Notes: generated by a model from the sequence alone, not told the origin. Positions 36,414-44,941 are shown, counted from the first letter of the stretch. The stretch is DNA of 64,000 nucleotides from Sphingobium sp. TCM1 (GCF_001650725.1 NZ_LXVX01000034.1:248001-312000), one strand, 5' to 3'. Numbers and translations: made by a program.

Positions 36414-36432
36414 GGGAGGGAAGGGGGTGTGG
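36414..36432 (+). promoter_or_regulatory. G-rich leader tract upstream of the sigma-like HTH gene
   Basis: GGGAGGGAAGGGGGTGTGGG begins 61 nt before ATG 36475, 26 nt after the Mom-like stop. Confidence 0.55.
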
Positions 36433-36474
36433 GCGTGGTGCCGGTCGACGGGATCGGCGCACAGGAGATGTCCC

Positions 36475-36972
36475 ATGCCCGACCATGACGCCCGCGCGCT
36501 GCTCGCCGAAGCGCTCGACTTCTTCAACGATCATCCGCGCTTCAGCCTGCGGCGCGACCGGCGGCGCAACAGCTATGACCTGGCATCACGGATCGAGGCA
36601 TGCCTGTCTGCCGTTCCTGGGCCGCCTGGTCCCGTAATCGCCGTAGCACGCGACCGCTGGGCTTCGAGCGGCTTCCTGCGCGTCGACGCTGACGAGCACA
36701 TCGTCACGCGGGACGCGCAAGGCTATTGGGTGCGAGCCTGGGTTCGGATCGACCCCGCCAGCGTCGGCGAAATCGATCCGGTCACGGCCAAACGCTACGC
36801 CCGCGCGCTCGCCGCACTGCCGGATCTCACGCGATCCGTCCTGCTCGCGCACCAGCAGGACGGGCAAAGCATCACCCAGATCGCCGAACGCCTCGGCCTC
36901 ACCACGCAAGAGGTCGAGCGACATATCACCGACGCTCTCACGAGGATCGGGCGCGCGATCGGCCAGGGCTGA
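36475..36972 (+). CDS. Sigma-70 region-4-like helix-turn-helix protein
   Basis: The product is 165 aa. The C-terminal 60 residues resemble sigma region 4 (ALPDLTRSVLLAHQQDGQS, then ITQIAERLGLTTQEVERHI). The N-terminal 100 residues have no region 2, so it is not a complete sigma factor; it may be a DNA-binding regulator of the element. ACAGGAGA lies upstream. Confidence 0.7.
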   Translation: MPDHDARALLAEALDFFNDHPRFSLRRDRRRNSYDLASRIEACLSAVPGPPGPVIAVARDRWASSGFLRVDADEHIVTRDAQGYWVRAWVRIDPASVGEIDPVTAKRYARALAALPDLTRSVLLAHQQDGQSITQIAERLGLTTQEVERHITDALTRIGRAIGQG

Positions 36973-37024
36973 TCGCGATGCTCCCCGTCGCGCCTCCCAC
37001 GCCTCCAGCTTCGAGGAAATCATC

Positions 37025-37711
37025 ATGACTGAGCTTTCGCATGTAGAGCTTTCCACCATCATGGCGCGGGTCCGAACGGCTCTGGTCGGCATCGACAATG
37101 TCGACGCCGGCCTGCTCGCTGACCTGCAACAGGCCGAGCAATGGCTCGACTCGCGCCCCCTGCCATTACCTGTCGATGTCCATGTCGGCTTCATCGACCA
37201 CAAATGCGGTGGCAATCACTATGCGGCCTTCTCGCGCAAGGATCTCATCGCCGAGATCGCTCAATTCTGCCGGGAATGGTGGTCAGATATCCGCGACAAG
37301 CGCGATCCTGCCACGCTCGACGACGAACAGGTCGCTGAGATCTATTTCGAGCGCCACGAGGACGAATATCTCTGGACCGAGCGCATCAGCGTGGCGGTCT
37401 CCGTACCGGAATCGGTCTCGCCGCTGCGTATCGGACGCCATCTGGTGATCAGCACCAGCCATATCAGGCCGTCGACCGCTGACCTGCTCGACCAATGGGC
37501 GCCGCTGCTTCCCGAGGCCCGTCCGCTTGGCGTCGCCGAGGCCGGCTATGGCTGGTTCGTCCTCACCGATCCGCTTGACGGCAAGGCGCCTGAGATGGCG
37601 CCGCCGGAACTGCGGGCCGCCATCGATTTCGCGCGGGCACAAGGCTGTCGCTGGCTTCTGCTCGACCGGGACGCCGACTGCGTCGACGGGCTCGAGACCT
37701 TCGACTGGTGA
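37025..37711 (+). CDS. Two-part hypothetical with C-terminal DUF5983-like domain
   Basis: The product is 228 aa. The N-terminal part is unrecognised (HVGFIDHKCGGNHYAAFSRK). The C-terminal part (HLVISTSHIRPSTADLLDQW ... GWFVLTDP ... WLLLDRDADCVDGLETFDW) resembles DUF5983 and is related to the whole of the 115-aa protein at 42099. Function unknown. Confidence 0.65.
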   Translation: MTELSHVELSTIMARVRTALVGIDNVDAGLLADLQQAEQWLDSRPLPLPVDVHVGFIDHKCGGNHYAAFSRKDLIAEIAQFCREWWSDIRDKRDPATLDDEQVAEIYFERHEDEYLWTERISVAVSVPESVSPLRIGRHLVISTSHIRPSTADLLDQWAPLLPEARPLGVAEAGYGWFVLTDPLDGKAPEMAPPELRAAIDFARAQGCRWLLLDRDADCVDGLETFDW

Positions 37712-37723
37712 CTGGAGGACGAA

Positions 37724-38233
37724 ATGGATCATCGCTCGCGCGGCGCCGAGGTGCGCAATCCGGTGATGGGCCTGCCATCGGCGCGCTTGCTGCAGACGCT
37801 ACCGGCGCAGACCCGGCTGCTTCTTTCGATCTTGCTGCGTGATCTCGCAGCCGATGCCCGCGCCAGATCCCGGACAAGCTGGGATAGCCGAAAGGCGTTC
37901 GTCGCCGCCTATTGGGCGACTGTCGCCGTCTATGCCGGCCACATCGCGCGTTTGCTCGCGTCCCGTGAACTGCCGCGTCGGCGACAGCCATTCCGCATCG
38001 TGCAGAAGGGCTATCCCGATATCTTCGCGGCCGACTGGGCCGAAGCGTCCCGTCAGTATTCCGACCGGCGGGACCTGACTGGCCTCGGCGCAAGCATGTT
38101 CCCCGACGCGACCCTGCTGGTCGAGCATGTGCCCGTCGGCCGCATCAGCTACAACGGTCGCATCTGGCTTCCGGGCGAATGGCATCCTGAAGATCGGCCG
38201 CTGTACGATAACCGGATCCCGCCCGGCGCCTGA
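37724..38233 (+). CDS. Hypothetical protein, 169 aa
   Basis: ATG 37724 lies 12 nt after the previous stop, so the pair is co-transcribed. The product has a helical N-terminal half and a short C-terminal beta part (GRISYNGRIWLPGEW). No family recognised. Confidence 0.6.
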   Translation: MDHRSRGAEVRNPVMGLPSARLLQTLPAQTRLLLSILLRDLAADARARSRTSWDSRKAFVAAYWATVAVYAGHIARLLASRELPRRRQPFRIVQKGYPDIFAADWAEASRQYSDRRDLTGLGASMFPDATLLVEHVPVGRISYNGRIWLPGEWHPEDRPLYDNRIPPGA

Positions 38234-38284
38234 CCGCGCACTCTGGCCTTTCCATCCAAAACTGCCGTCCCGAGGAGACCCGCT

Positions 38285-39418
38285 ATGGGCGCTGCACTCT
38301 CGCGCGTGCCGGACATCGGCTTCGAAGCGCCCTTGCCTGCGATCGACGACACGATCCTCGCGGCCATCAGGCGGAACGCCTGGTTCCTGTTCAACCTCTC
38401 GGGCGGCAAGGACTCGACGGCGTCGGCGCATGGCGCGATCGAACTGCTCGATGCGCTGGGGCATCCGGCGGATCGCCGCATCGCCATTCACGCGGATCTT
38501 GGCCGGGCTGAATGGCGCTCGACGCCTGCGACGGTCGCGGCGATCGCACAGCGCCTCGGCCTTCCCCTGATCACGGTGCGACGAAGCACAGGCGACATGG
38601 TCGCGCGCTGGGAGCAGCGGTTCGCGTCGGGCAAGCGTCGCTATGAGGCGCTCGAGACCTATAATCTGATCGGGCCCTGGTCCTCGGCATCGCTGCGCTT
38701 CTGCACGTCCGAACTCAAAGTGCAGGTGATCGGTCCCGAACTCGCCCGCCGTTTTCGCGGGCAGGAGATCGTATCGGTCCTCGGGCTGCGCCGCGAGGAG
38801 AGCGCCAACCGGCGTGGCACGCCTGTTTCCAAAGCCGATGAGCGCTTCGCGCGCACTGGAAACGCTGCAGGAACGCGGATGCTGGTCTGGCATCCGGCCA
38901 TCGACTGGACCGAAGCCCAGGTCTACGCGATGCACGGCCATCACGGGCTTCCCCTGCACGAAGCCTATGCGTCATATGGCGCCACCCGCCTGTCCTGCGC
39001 CTTTTGCGTCCTGGCCTCGCTGCACGATTTGGGTGCTTCAACCGGTGCTCCCGACAATCATGACCTCTATCGGCATCTCGTGGCGATCGAGGCGACATCG
39101 ACCTTCTCCTTCCAGCCCCAGCGCTGGATTGCCGATGTGGCTCCGCATCTTCTGCCGCTCTCGCTGCGCCACGACATGGGGCGCGCAAAATTGCGTGCTG
39201 CCGAACGCAGGGCGATCGAGGCTGCCATGCCCGGGGGCCTGCGCTTCGTGAAAGGCTGGCCCCCGCGATTGCCGACACAGGCCGAAGCGGGCGAGATCGC
39301 GCATGCCCGGACTTCGATCCTCGCGCACCATGGTCTTGTGAACCGGTTCGCCGATGGCGCTGCCGTGCGTGGCCGCTTTGCCGAACTGCTCGCGCTGAAG
39401 TCCCGGTCCGCCCGGTAA
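38285..39418 (+). CDS. PAPS-reductase/ATP-pyrophosphatase-fold protein with intact P-loop
   Basis: The product is 377 aa. The pyrophosphate-binding loop FNLSGGKDSTAS (residues about 36-47) is intact. Later motifs are RFCTSELK and LSCAFCVLASLHD, giving Cys residues like those of DndC and other sulfur-handling members of the fold. The C-terminal 100 residues are extra. It may adenylate a substrate or handle sulfur; no cysteine desulfurase or dndBDE-like gene is next to it, so phosphorothioation is unlikely from this gene alone. GAGGAGA precedes the start. Confidence 0.75.
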   Translation: MGAALSRVPDIGFEAPLPAIDDTILAAIRRNAWFLFNLSGGKDSTASAHGAIELLDALGHPADRRIAIHADLGRAEWRSTPATVAAIAQRLGLPLITVRRSTGDMVARWEQRFASGKRRYEALETYNLIGPWSSASLRFCTSELKVQVIGPELARRFRGQEIVSVLGLRREESANRRGTPVSKADERFARTGNAAGTRMLVWHPAIDWTEAQVYAMHGHHGLPLHEAYASYGATRLSCAFCVLASLHDLGASTGAPDNHDLYRHLVAIEATSTFSFQPQRWIADVAPHLLPLSLRHDMGRAKLRAAERRAIEAAMPGGLRFVKGWPPRLPTQAEAGEIAHARTSILAHHGLVNRFADGAAVRGRFAELLALKSRSAR

Positions 39419-39428
39419 CCGCCGAGGC

Positions 39429-39442
39429 GGGAGGGGAGGGGG
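39429..39442 (+). promoter_or_regulatory. G-rich leader tract upstream of the 153-aa gene
   Basis: GGGAGGGGAGGGGG lies 101 nt before the ATG at 39530, right after the stop of the PAPS-reductase-fold gene. Confidence 0.5.
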
Positions 39443-39529
39443 ATGCCGGCGATCGCGCCGGGCAGGTCGAGCGCGCCGCAGCAGTCTGATCCGTCCGGAC
39501 CATCTCCCTCGCAATCGAAGGAAAACACC

Positions 39530-39991
39530 ATGCATGTCATCGTGTCCCGCTCCCGCATCGCGGGAACCGCGCCGCTCTACCAGTATCGGGCACTCGTGCC
39601 CCTGAGTGATGTCGCCGCTGATCGGCGGACCCGCTGCGTCGTTCTTCGCGCGACGCTGGACAATGAGCGAGTGCCCTCGACCCGGCTCGCAGACGTGATT
39701 GCGCCCGACGCCTGGTTCGAGCGCAATCTCGCCGTGCCCTGCGGGCTGGCCGCACGCCTCACGCTGGTTGCCAAGCGGGTCGAGGCGCTCATCATCCGCA
39801 CGCTCTATCCCGAGATGACCGCGGAACTGCCGTCGCTTCTGTTCGCCCTCGACCATGATCCCGGCGATGCAAGCTGCAGGGTTGCCATTGCCGACCTCAA
39901 CGCCGCTTTCGACCGCCTCGCGCCCGATATCGGCATGCTGATGGCGGCCGACCTTGGCCTCTTCCAGGGAGGCCTCCGTCATGCGGCCTGA
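39530..39991 (+). CDS. Hypothetical protein, 153 aa
   Basis: GAAGGAAA precedes ATG 39530. The protein is mostly helical with no recognised motif. It overlaps the next gene by 11 nt, which in turn overlaps the GHKL ATPase gene, so the three form one translational unit. Confidence 0.6.
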   Translation: MHVIVSRSRIAGTAPLYQYRALVPLSDVAADRRTRCVVLRATLDNERVPSTRLADVIAPDAWFERNLAVPCGLAARLTLVAKRVEALIIRTLYPEMTAELPSLLFALDHDPGDASCRVAIADLNAAFDRLAPDIGMLMAADLGLFQGGLRHAA

Positions 39992-40385
39992 TCTCCAGGC
40001 GGCAAACGCCATGCCCCGCTATACTGAAGCCAGTCTCGAGACCGCCGCCTGCCTCTGGGAGGCGGTTCTCGACCTGCGCGACAATCCGCGCACCGATCCC
40101 GATGCGATCGGCCTCGCTCTCATGATCCGCAAGGCCTGCGATGCGATCGGCACCGCTTCGCTCCGCATGACTGTCATTGGCTGGACCGACGCCGTTGAGG
40201 CGGACTGGCGCGCGGTCGAGCATGACTATCCGCTGTGTTTCGACTGGGACTTCGTGCCGGGCTGGATCATCGACCATGTCGACTTGGCCGATCCGATGCT
40301 TCCGACCGTCCGATCAAGGGGAGGGGGAATGGAAGCGGTCGAGGCGGGGGCATTGCCCTCCGCCGGACAGGAGCTTCAGCCATGA
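39981..40385 (+). CDS. Hypothetical protein, 134 aa
   Basis: ATG 39981 (AGGGAGGCC upstream) starts inside the previous gene. The product has a helical N-terminal part and an acidic, aromatic stretch (DYPLCFDWDFVPGWIIDHVD). Its last codons include the G-rich tract at 40318. Its stop overlaps the next start (ATGA). Unknown function; possibly a partner of the downstream ATPase. Confidence 0.55.
   Translation: MRPDLQAANAMPRYTEASLETAACLWEAVLDLRDNPRTDPDAIGLALMIRKACDAIGTASLRMTVIGWTDAVEADWRAVEHDYPLCFDWDFVPGWIIDHVDLADPMLPTVRSRGGGMEAVEAGALPSAGQELQP
40316..40329 (+). promoter_or_regulatory. G-rich tract upstream of the GHKL ATPase gene
   Basis: AAGGGGAGGGGGAA starts about 64 nt before ATG 40382, inside the end of the 134-aa gene. 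It is a weaker match to the recurring tract. Confidence 0.35.
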
Positions 40386-42049
40386 CACTTCCCACCATGA
40401 TACGGCCCGCAGTCGGCCAGAACCTCATCTCCAAGGTCTCGCGCCTCTATAATGGCACGCTCGGCGACGTGCTCCATGAGCTGTTCCAGAACGGACGCCG
40501 CGCCGGCGCCAAGGCCATCTATGTCGCCCTCCACAACCTTCCCGAGGGGCCATCGCTTTCCGTCCATGATGACGGGCGCGGCATCGATGATCCCACCGGG
40601 CTGCTCACCCTCGGCGAGTCCGGCTGGCGGGATGACGTCCTGCAGCGGGAGGACCCCGCCGGCATGGGCGTCTTCAGCCTCGCCGGCCAGGATGTCCGCG
40701 TCCTCTCCTGGTCGCGCAGCGCCAAGCGGGGCTGGGCGGTCCATATTCCGGCCGATGGCTGGGAAGGGGCCTTGCCGTTCGCCATCGAACCCAGCGGCAT
40801 CGTGCGCGGCACCGAATTCCAGATCCAGCTGCCGCCCGCCTGGGAAACGCAGCTCGACGCGGCTCTGCGGACCGCCGCGCACTTTTTCCCGCTGCCGGTC
40901 CATTTTCAGAAGGTCGAAATGCCCCGCGCGGATTTCCTCGCCGGGGCCTGTCGGATCGATATATGGGAGGGCTGCCGGATCGGTGTCTTCCACGACAGCG
41001 TCACCGAAGCCTCGCACAGCCCCCGTATCAACTTCCACGGCGTGACGGTGCCCTGCCAGCTTCCCACCCTCAGCGAACTCGGCAATCCCCATAACTGGCG
41101 GGTCAGGGTCGATATCGTCGATGCGCCGGCACTTCAGCTCGTGCTTCCCGCCCGCAAAGAAATGGTCGAGAACGAGGCACTGTCCCGTCTGAGGGAGGCG
41201 GCCGAGATCGCTCTCTACCGCACTGTCGCTCTCGAGGCCTCTCACCGCCTTCCCTATAAGGCCTGGGCGCGCGCCCATGATCTCGGGATAGTTCTTCCCG
41301 AGGCCGAACCCTGGCTCAACGCCTGGGCACCCAACGTCGCCGACACCGGCAACCGATATATGGGCGGCCCCGTCCGATCAGGCCCGATGATCCTGATGAC
41401 CGAGCATGAGGCTGATGTTGAGCAGGCGCTCGACCGGGCGCTCAAGAAGCAGTCACCGCTGGATGGGCGGCTCGTCCACGAGGAGCGCGGTCTTCAAGGC
41501 TATGGCTGGTATGACGCCCTGCCGCGCCTCCTGTCCTGCAGCTTCGTGATGGAGCGCGATGGTGTCCTGCACCGCTATGCCGACGATGTCGCCTTGCCGG
41601 ACGATTTCGCCTCCGGGCCCGTCGAGGCGCTGACCGCAGAGATCGTTGTGCAACCGGGCGGTGCCGACGCTCCTCAGCCGACCGTCCATAACCTCGCGGT
41701 GGACATGCTGGTCTGCAACAATGCGGCCTGGTCCATCGACGAGGCGACCATCCTGTTCGATCGCACGGCGAATGTGCAACCTGGCGCGCTCGCCGACCTG
41801 ATCTACGCAAGCCTGTTCAGCTATTCCGACGATCATGAAAGCGACAGCTGGGAAACGCAGTCGCTCGCGTTCGAACGACAGGCGCTCAATCTCGCCAATG
41901 AACTGTTGCTCGGCGAAGACGAAGCGCTCCTCGCTCAACTGCGCGCGGCAGTCTTCGAACATGTCCAGTGGCTCATCCCGGAAGGGGCTTGCCTGACGCT
42001 CAGCGCGGACCGCAACGCGCTTTCGCTCTCCCTCGCCCAAGCCGCCTGA
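40382..42049 (+). CDS. GHKL-fold (HSP90/MutL/MORC-like) ATPase
   Basis: The product is 555 aa. The Bergerat ATP-binding fold is clear: HELFQNGRRAGA (N-box, about residues 32-43), HDDGRGIDD (about 61-69) and the GMGVFSLAG lid region (about 93-101). Residues 120-550 are unrecognised. Such ATPases act as ATP-driven clamps on DNA or protein. Coupled to two small upstream genes by overlaps. Confidence 0.75.
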   Translation: MTLPTMIRPAVGQNLISKVSRLYNGTLGDVLHELFQNGRRAGAKAIYVALHNLPEGPSLSVHDDGRGIDDPTGLLTLGESGWRDDVLQREDPAGMGVFSLAGQDVRVLSWSRSAKRGWAVHIPADGWEGALPFAIEPSGIVRGTEFQIQLPPAWETQLDAALRTAAHFFPLPVHFQKVEMPRADFLAGACRIDIWEGCRIGVFHDSVTEASHSPRINFHGVTVPCQLPTLSELGNPHNWRVRVDIVDAPALQLVLPARKEMVENEALSRLREAAEIALYRTVALEASHRLPYKAWARAHDLGIVLPEAEPWLNAWAPNVADTGNRYMGGPVRSGPMILMTEHEADVEQALDRALKKQSPLDGRLVHEERGLQGYGWYDALPRLLSCSFVMERDGVLHRYADDVALPDDFASGPVEALTAEIVVQPGGADAPQPTVHNLAVDMLVCNNAAWSIDEATILFDRTANVQPGALADLIYASLFSYSDDHESDSWETQSLAFERQALNLANELLLGEDEALLAQLRAAVFEHVQWLIPEGACLTLSADRNALSLSLAQAA

Positions 42050-42098
42050 GGCGGCCGCCGCGCAATGCGTGCCTGCACGCCTTCAAAGGAGAACTCCC

Positions 42099-42446
42099 AT
42101 GCGCCGTTCCGCGCTTATCGTCTGTTCGACCATCCACCTTCCCGTAGCTGAACGCCGCCATATCGACGGGCTGATCGCCACCGCGCCACGCGGCGCCGAT
42201 AGCCGGGTCGAGGTTGGGCATACCGATCTCGTGATCGAGCCTTATGCCTATGGCTTCTTCGTCCACACCTGCCTGGTCGGCTGTGGCTCTGAGCGCCCGG
42301 ACGACGTCAGCGTCGAATTCTGGGCGATCCTGACCCGCGCCTTCGACAGCGACGTTTCCTGGGTTCTGTTCGACCGCGACGAGCCCCTCTCGCCCGATCT
42401 GCCTGTCTTTCCCGACCTCGAACGACCCGAGGAGCATTCGTCATGA
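42099..42446 (+). CDS. DUF5983-like protein, 115 aa
   Basis: AAAGGAGA precedes the ATG. The sequence (LIVCSTIHLP ... YGFFVHTC ... WVLFDRDEPLSPDLPVF) resembles the C-terminal half of the 228-aa protein at 37025, so the two are likely paralogues. Overlaps the next gene by four bases. Confidence 0.65.
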   Translation: MRRSALIVCSTIHLPVAERRHIDGLIATAPRGADSRVEVGHTDLVIEPYAYGFFVHTCLVGCGSERPDDVSVEFWAILTRAFDSDVSWVLFDRDEPLSPDLPVFPDLERPEEHSS

Positions 42447-42649
42447 TTGCCGCCGCCCAGATCGACGCCATCTCGCCAAAACGCAGCGCCCTAGCATCCT
42501 ATGCGAACGCCTATGCCGTCGCCGTCCAACTGCGCCGCGCGACCGGGCGGCCGCAATATGTGCTGCGAACTGGCAATCCGTTGCAGCCCTTCCAGGTCAC
42601 CAGCACCGGCCCGACCCACAGGCAAGCACTGCTGACCCTGATCGCCTGA
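42443..42649 (+). CDS. Small hypothetical protein, 68 aa
   Basis: Coupled to the previous gene by an ATGA overlap. The C-terminal part (GRPQYVLRTGNPLQPFQVTS) is a short beta pattern also seen in other tiny proteins of such elements. Function unknown. Confidence 0.55.
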   Translation: MIAAAQIDAISPKRSALASYANAYAVAVQLRRATGRPQYVLRTGNPLQPFQVTSTGPTHRQALLTLIA

Positions 42650-42689
42650 TCGCGCCGCTCGCCCAGCGCGAACGTCCGGAGAAACCATC

Positions 42690-43652
42690 ATGACCGTTGC
42701 AGCATATCCGCCCCGGGCAGGGGCGATCGAGAGCCTGTGTCCAGAAGATTTTGCCGCGCCGGTGGTGGCGGCCTGGGGCGCAGGCGTCAATTCGACCGCG
42801 ATGATCATCGAGCTCGTCCGACGGGGCGAGGCGCCCGAGATGGTCCTGCTGGCGGCAATGCCCGAGCAACCTCACACGATGGCGCTCATCCCCGTCTTTC
42901 GCGACTGGATGGACGCCCATGGCGTCGCCAACGAAATCGTCGAATATCAGGTCACACGCGTCAAGCACTGGCCGCCCTATAACGACCTGCTCGAAGCGTG
43001 TCTGACCAACGGCACGTTACCGTCGATCGCCTTCGGCCTCCACTCTTGTTCGGCGCGGCACAAGATTTCCCCACAAGATAAATGGGTCAAGCATTGGCAG
43101 CCCGCGCGCCGTGCGTGGGAGCGGGGACAGAAGGTCGTTCGGCTCATCGGCTATGACTGCTCCGCGCGCGACAATCAGCGCTACGCCCATCGCGAAGGGC
43201 ATGCGTCCGATCTTTACCACTACCGATATCCCCTTCGGGAATGGGGTTGGAGCCGCGAGGATTGTGAGCGCTGTATCGCCGACGCTGGCCTGCCGCCTTT
43301 CGGCAAGAGCAGCTGCTTCTTTTGCACCGGCATGCAACCCGACGAGGTGCGCGCGCTGCCGATCGAGCAACTGAGGCTGATTGTCCTGCTGGAAGCGCGC
43401 GCTGCACCGCGCCTCAAAAGAGTCGAAGGACTTTGGCGCCGATCGACACGGACCCGGCCAGGATCGATGACGGCGTTCATTCGTGCCGAGCACCTGCTCG
43501 ACGCATCCGACATCGACGCGATCATCGCATCAGCCCCGGCCGACCTCATAGGGTTCCAGGAAAACGCGGCCAGGGTCTCCCTCGAGCGGAGGCCCTCCAT
43601 GCAATCCTGGCTCGACCGCTTCAACGACGGCGTCCAGCCGCTGGCGGCCTGA
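42690..43652 (+). CDS. PAPS-reductase-fold protein with altered P-loop
   Basis: The product is 320 aa. The loop reads AAWGAGVNSTAMI (residues about 27-39), so SGGxDS is replaced by GAGxNS; related forms occur in phage and plasmid PAPS-reductase-like proteins. Cys-rich segments FGLHSCSARHK, DCERCIADA and SSCFFCTGM could bind a metal or iron-sulfur cluster. Second protein of this fold in 5 kb. Substrate unknown. Confidence 0.7.
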   Translation: MTVAAYPPRAGAIESLCPEDFAAPVVAAWGAGVNSTAMIIELVRRGEAPEMVLLAAMPEQPHTMALIPVFRDWMDAHGVANEIVEYQVTRVKHWPPYNDLLEACLTNGTLPSIAFGLHSCSARHKISPQDKWVKHWQPARRAWERGQKVVRLIGYDCSARDNQRYAHREGHASDLYHYRYPLREWGWSREDCERCIADAGLPPFGKSSCFFCTGMQPDEVRALPIEQLRLIVLLEARAAPRLKRVEGLWRRSTRTRPGSMTAFIRAEHLLDASDIDAIIASAPADLIGFQENAARVSLERRPSMQSWLDRFNDGVQPLAA

Positions 43653-43722
43653 GCACGATCGCGTCAATCTGTCCGCGTCTCTGCTTGACGGGCAATCGCG
43701 CCAAGGGACCAATTCCGTCAGC

Positions 43723-44223
43723 ATGCGCCTCATTGATCGACTTGCCGCGAGACGGATATACTATCACCGGCCGTTGCCGACTTTGCCCGATATTCTTCTG
43801 ATCGATATCCCGTCGCAATTTTCGGGACCGGGACTTGCGCTTGATCGATACTATCCGGTGATCCTCGAAACGACTGCCGAAGCCCACGAATTCGAGGCAT
43901 TTCTATGCGAACGGCGCGAACGGCTGATCGCGCCCGGATTGCTTGATCGTCGCCCATCGGCGCTTCATTCGGAAGACATCGTCTTCGCGCGCTACAGCCC
44001 GCCCGAGCCTGACTGGCCCTGGCTCCAACTGTGTTGCTGGCCGCGCCATTATGCGGCGTTTGCCATGGATCCAGATGAGATGTTTGCCCGCGGCGCCTAT
44101 ACGGTCGACGCCTTCGATGATGCCGACGACATCGGTGCGGCCGAAATCAGGCTGCTGGCGACCCTTGGCCCGGACGAGGCCCGACGCGTTCAATCAATTC
44201 CCGCCAACCTCGGCCGCGCCTGA
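43723..44223 (+). CDS. Hypothetical protein, 166 aa
   Basis: The product has aromatic and acidic residues throughout (YYPVILETTAEAHEFEAFL ... WPWLQLCCWPRHYAAFAM). No recognised family. It lies between the PAPS-reductase-fold gene and a frameshifted gene, and its start has no strong ribosome site, so the exact start is uncertain. Confidence 0.5.
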   Translation: MRLIDRLAARRIYYHRPLPTLPDILLIDIPSQFSGPGLALDRYYPVILETTAEAHEFEAFLCERRERLIAPGLLDRRPSALHSEDIVFARYSPPEPDWPWLQLCCWPRHYAAFAMDPDEMFARGAYTVDAFDDADDIGAAEIRLLATLGPDEARRVQSIPANLGRA

Positions 44224-44334
44224 GCAAAGCCGGCAGGTGGGCCGCCCAATTGCGGATGCGGCTATCAACCTTTCAATGTCATGATCTGCATGTATGGGCG
44301 CCCGGATCCGCGCGCCTCCACGAGGGACACAGAT

Positions 44335-44941
44335 ATGGCGATGGCCACCGCGATCGACGAGGCAAGGATCTCTCCGACTGGCTCTGGGACGGCATGGAGG
44401 GCCTCAAGGTCGATGCCGGGCTGCGCGAACGACTTGCACTGAGCGCCCTGGTGGTGGCCCTCCATCACCATAAGGCGCTTATTTTTTGCTTGAGAATGGC
44501 TCCTACCAATCCTTCATGGCGCTGCTGCGCCGGCAGATGGACGCCTGGGTGAATAGGGCGTGGCTTCATCGTTGCGCGACAGACGCGGAACTTGAGGAGT
44601 TCGCGTCCGGGAAGAGCCATGTGCAGCCCAGGGCGATCTTCGACCGATTGGAAGCTGAACTCGAAGGCGGTGTCGTCGCCGCGATCAAGGCTGGCCGCTG
44701 GAAGGAGATGTGCGACTTCACCCACACCGGGATTCTTCAGCTCCAGCGCAATCTGACCGCCGACACGGTCGAACCGAACTATGCGGTTGAGGACCTGCTG
44801 CGTGGACTGGAGCAGGCCAACGCCTGCGCGGTGATCGCTACAACCTTCGCCGCGGGTATCGCCAACGACACGGCGTTTGCCGACAAGCTTGTGGAGCACG
44901 CTATCGTCATCACAGAGGCAAAACCACCTGACTCAGCCTGA
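44335..44941 (+). pseudogene. DUF6988-like protein broken by two frameshifts
   Basis: ATG 44335 (GAGGG upstream) opens MAMATAIDEA; the sequence then continues in another frame as DLSDWLWDGMEGLKVDAGL, ALSALVVALHHHKALIF, and after a run of six T (44482-44487) in a third frame as LENGSYQSFMALLRRQMDAW to the stop at 44941. Restoring one base near 44361-44367 and one T at the T-run yields a continuous protein of about 200 aa. Both are -1 changes. A natural pseudogene, or base deletions in the sequence. Confidence 0.65.

Noticed and set aside
38285..39418. Phosphorothioation (Dnd-type) operon around the PAPS-reductase-fold gene
   Set aside because: No DndA, DndB, DndD, DndE or Ssp partner genes lie nearby.
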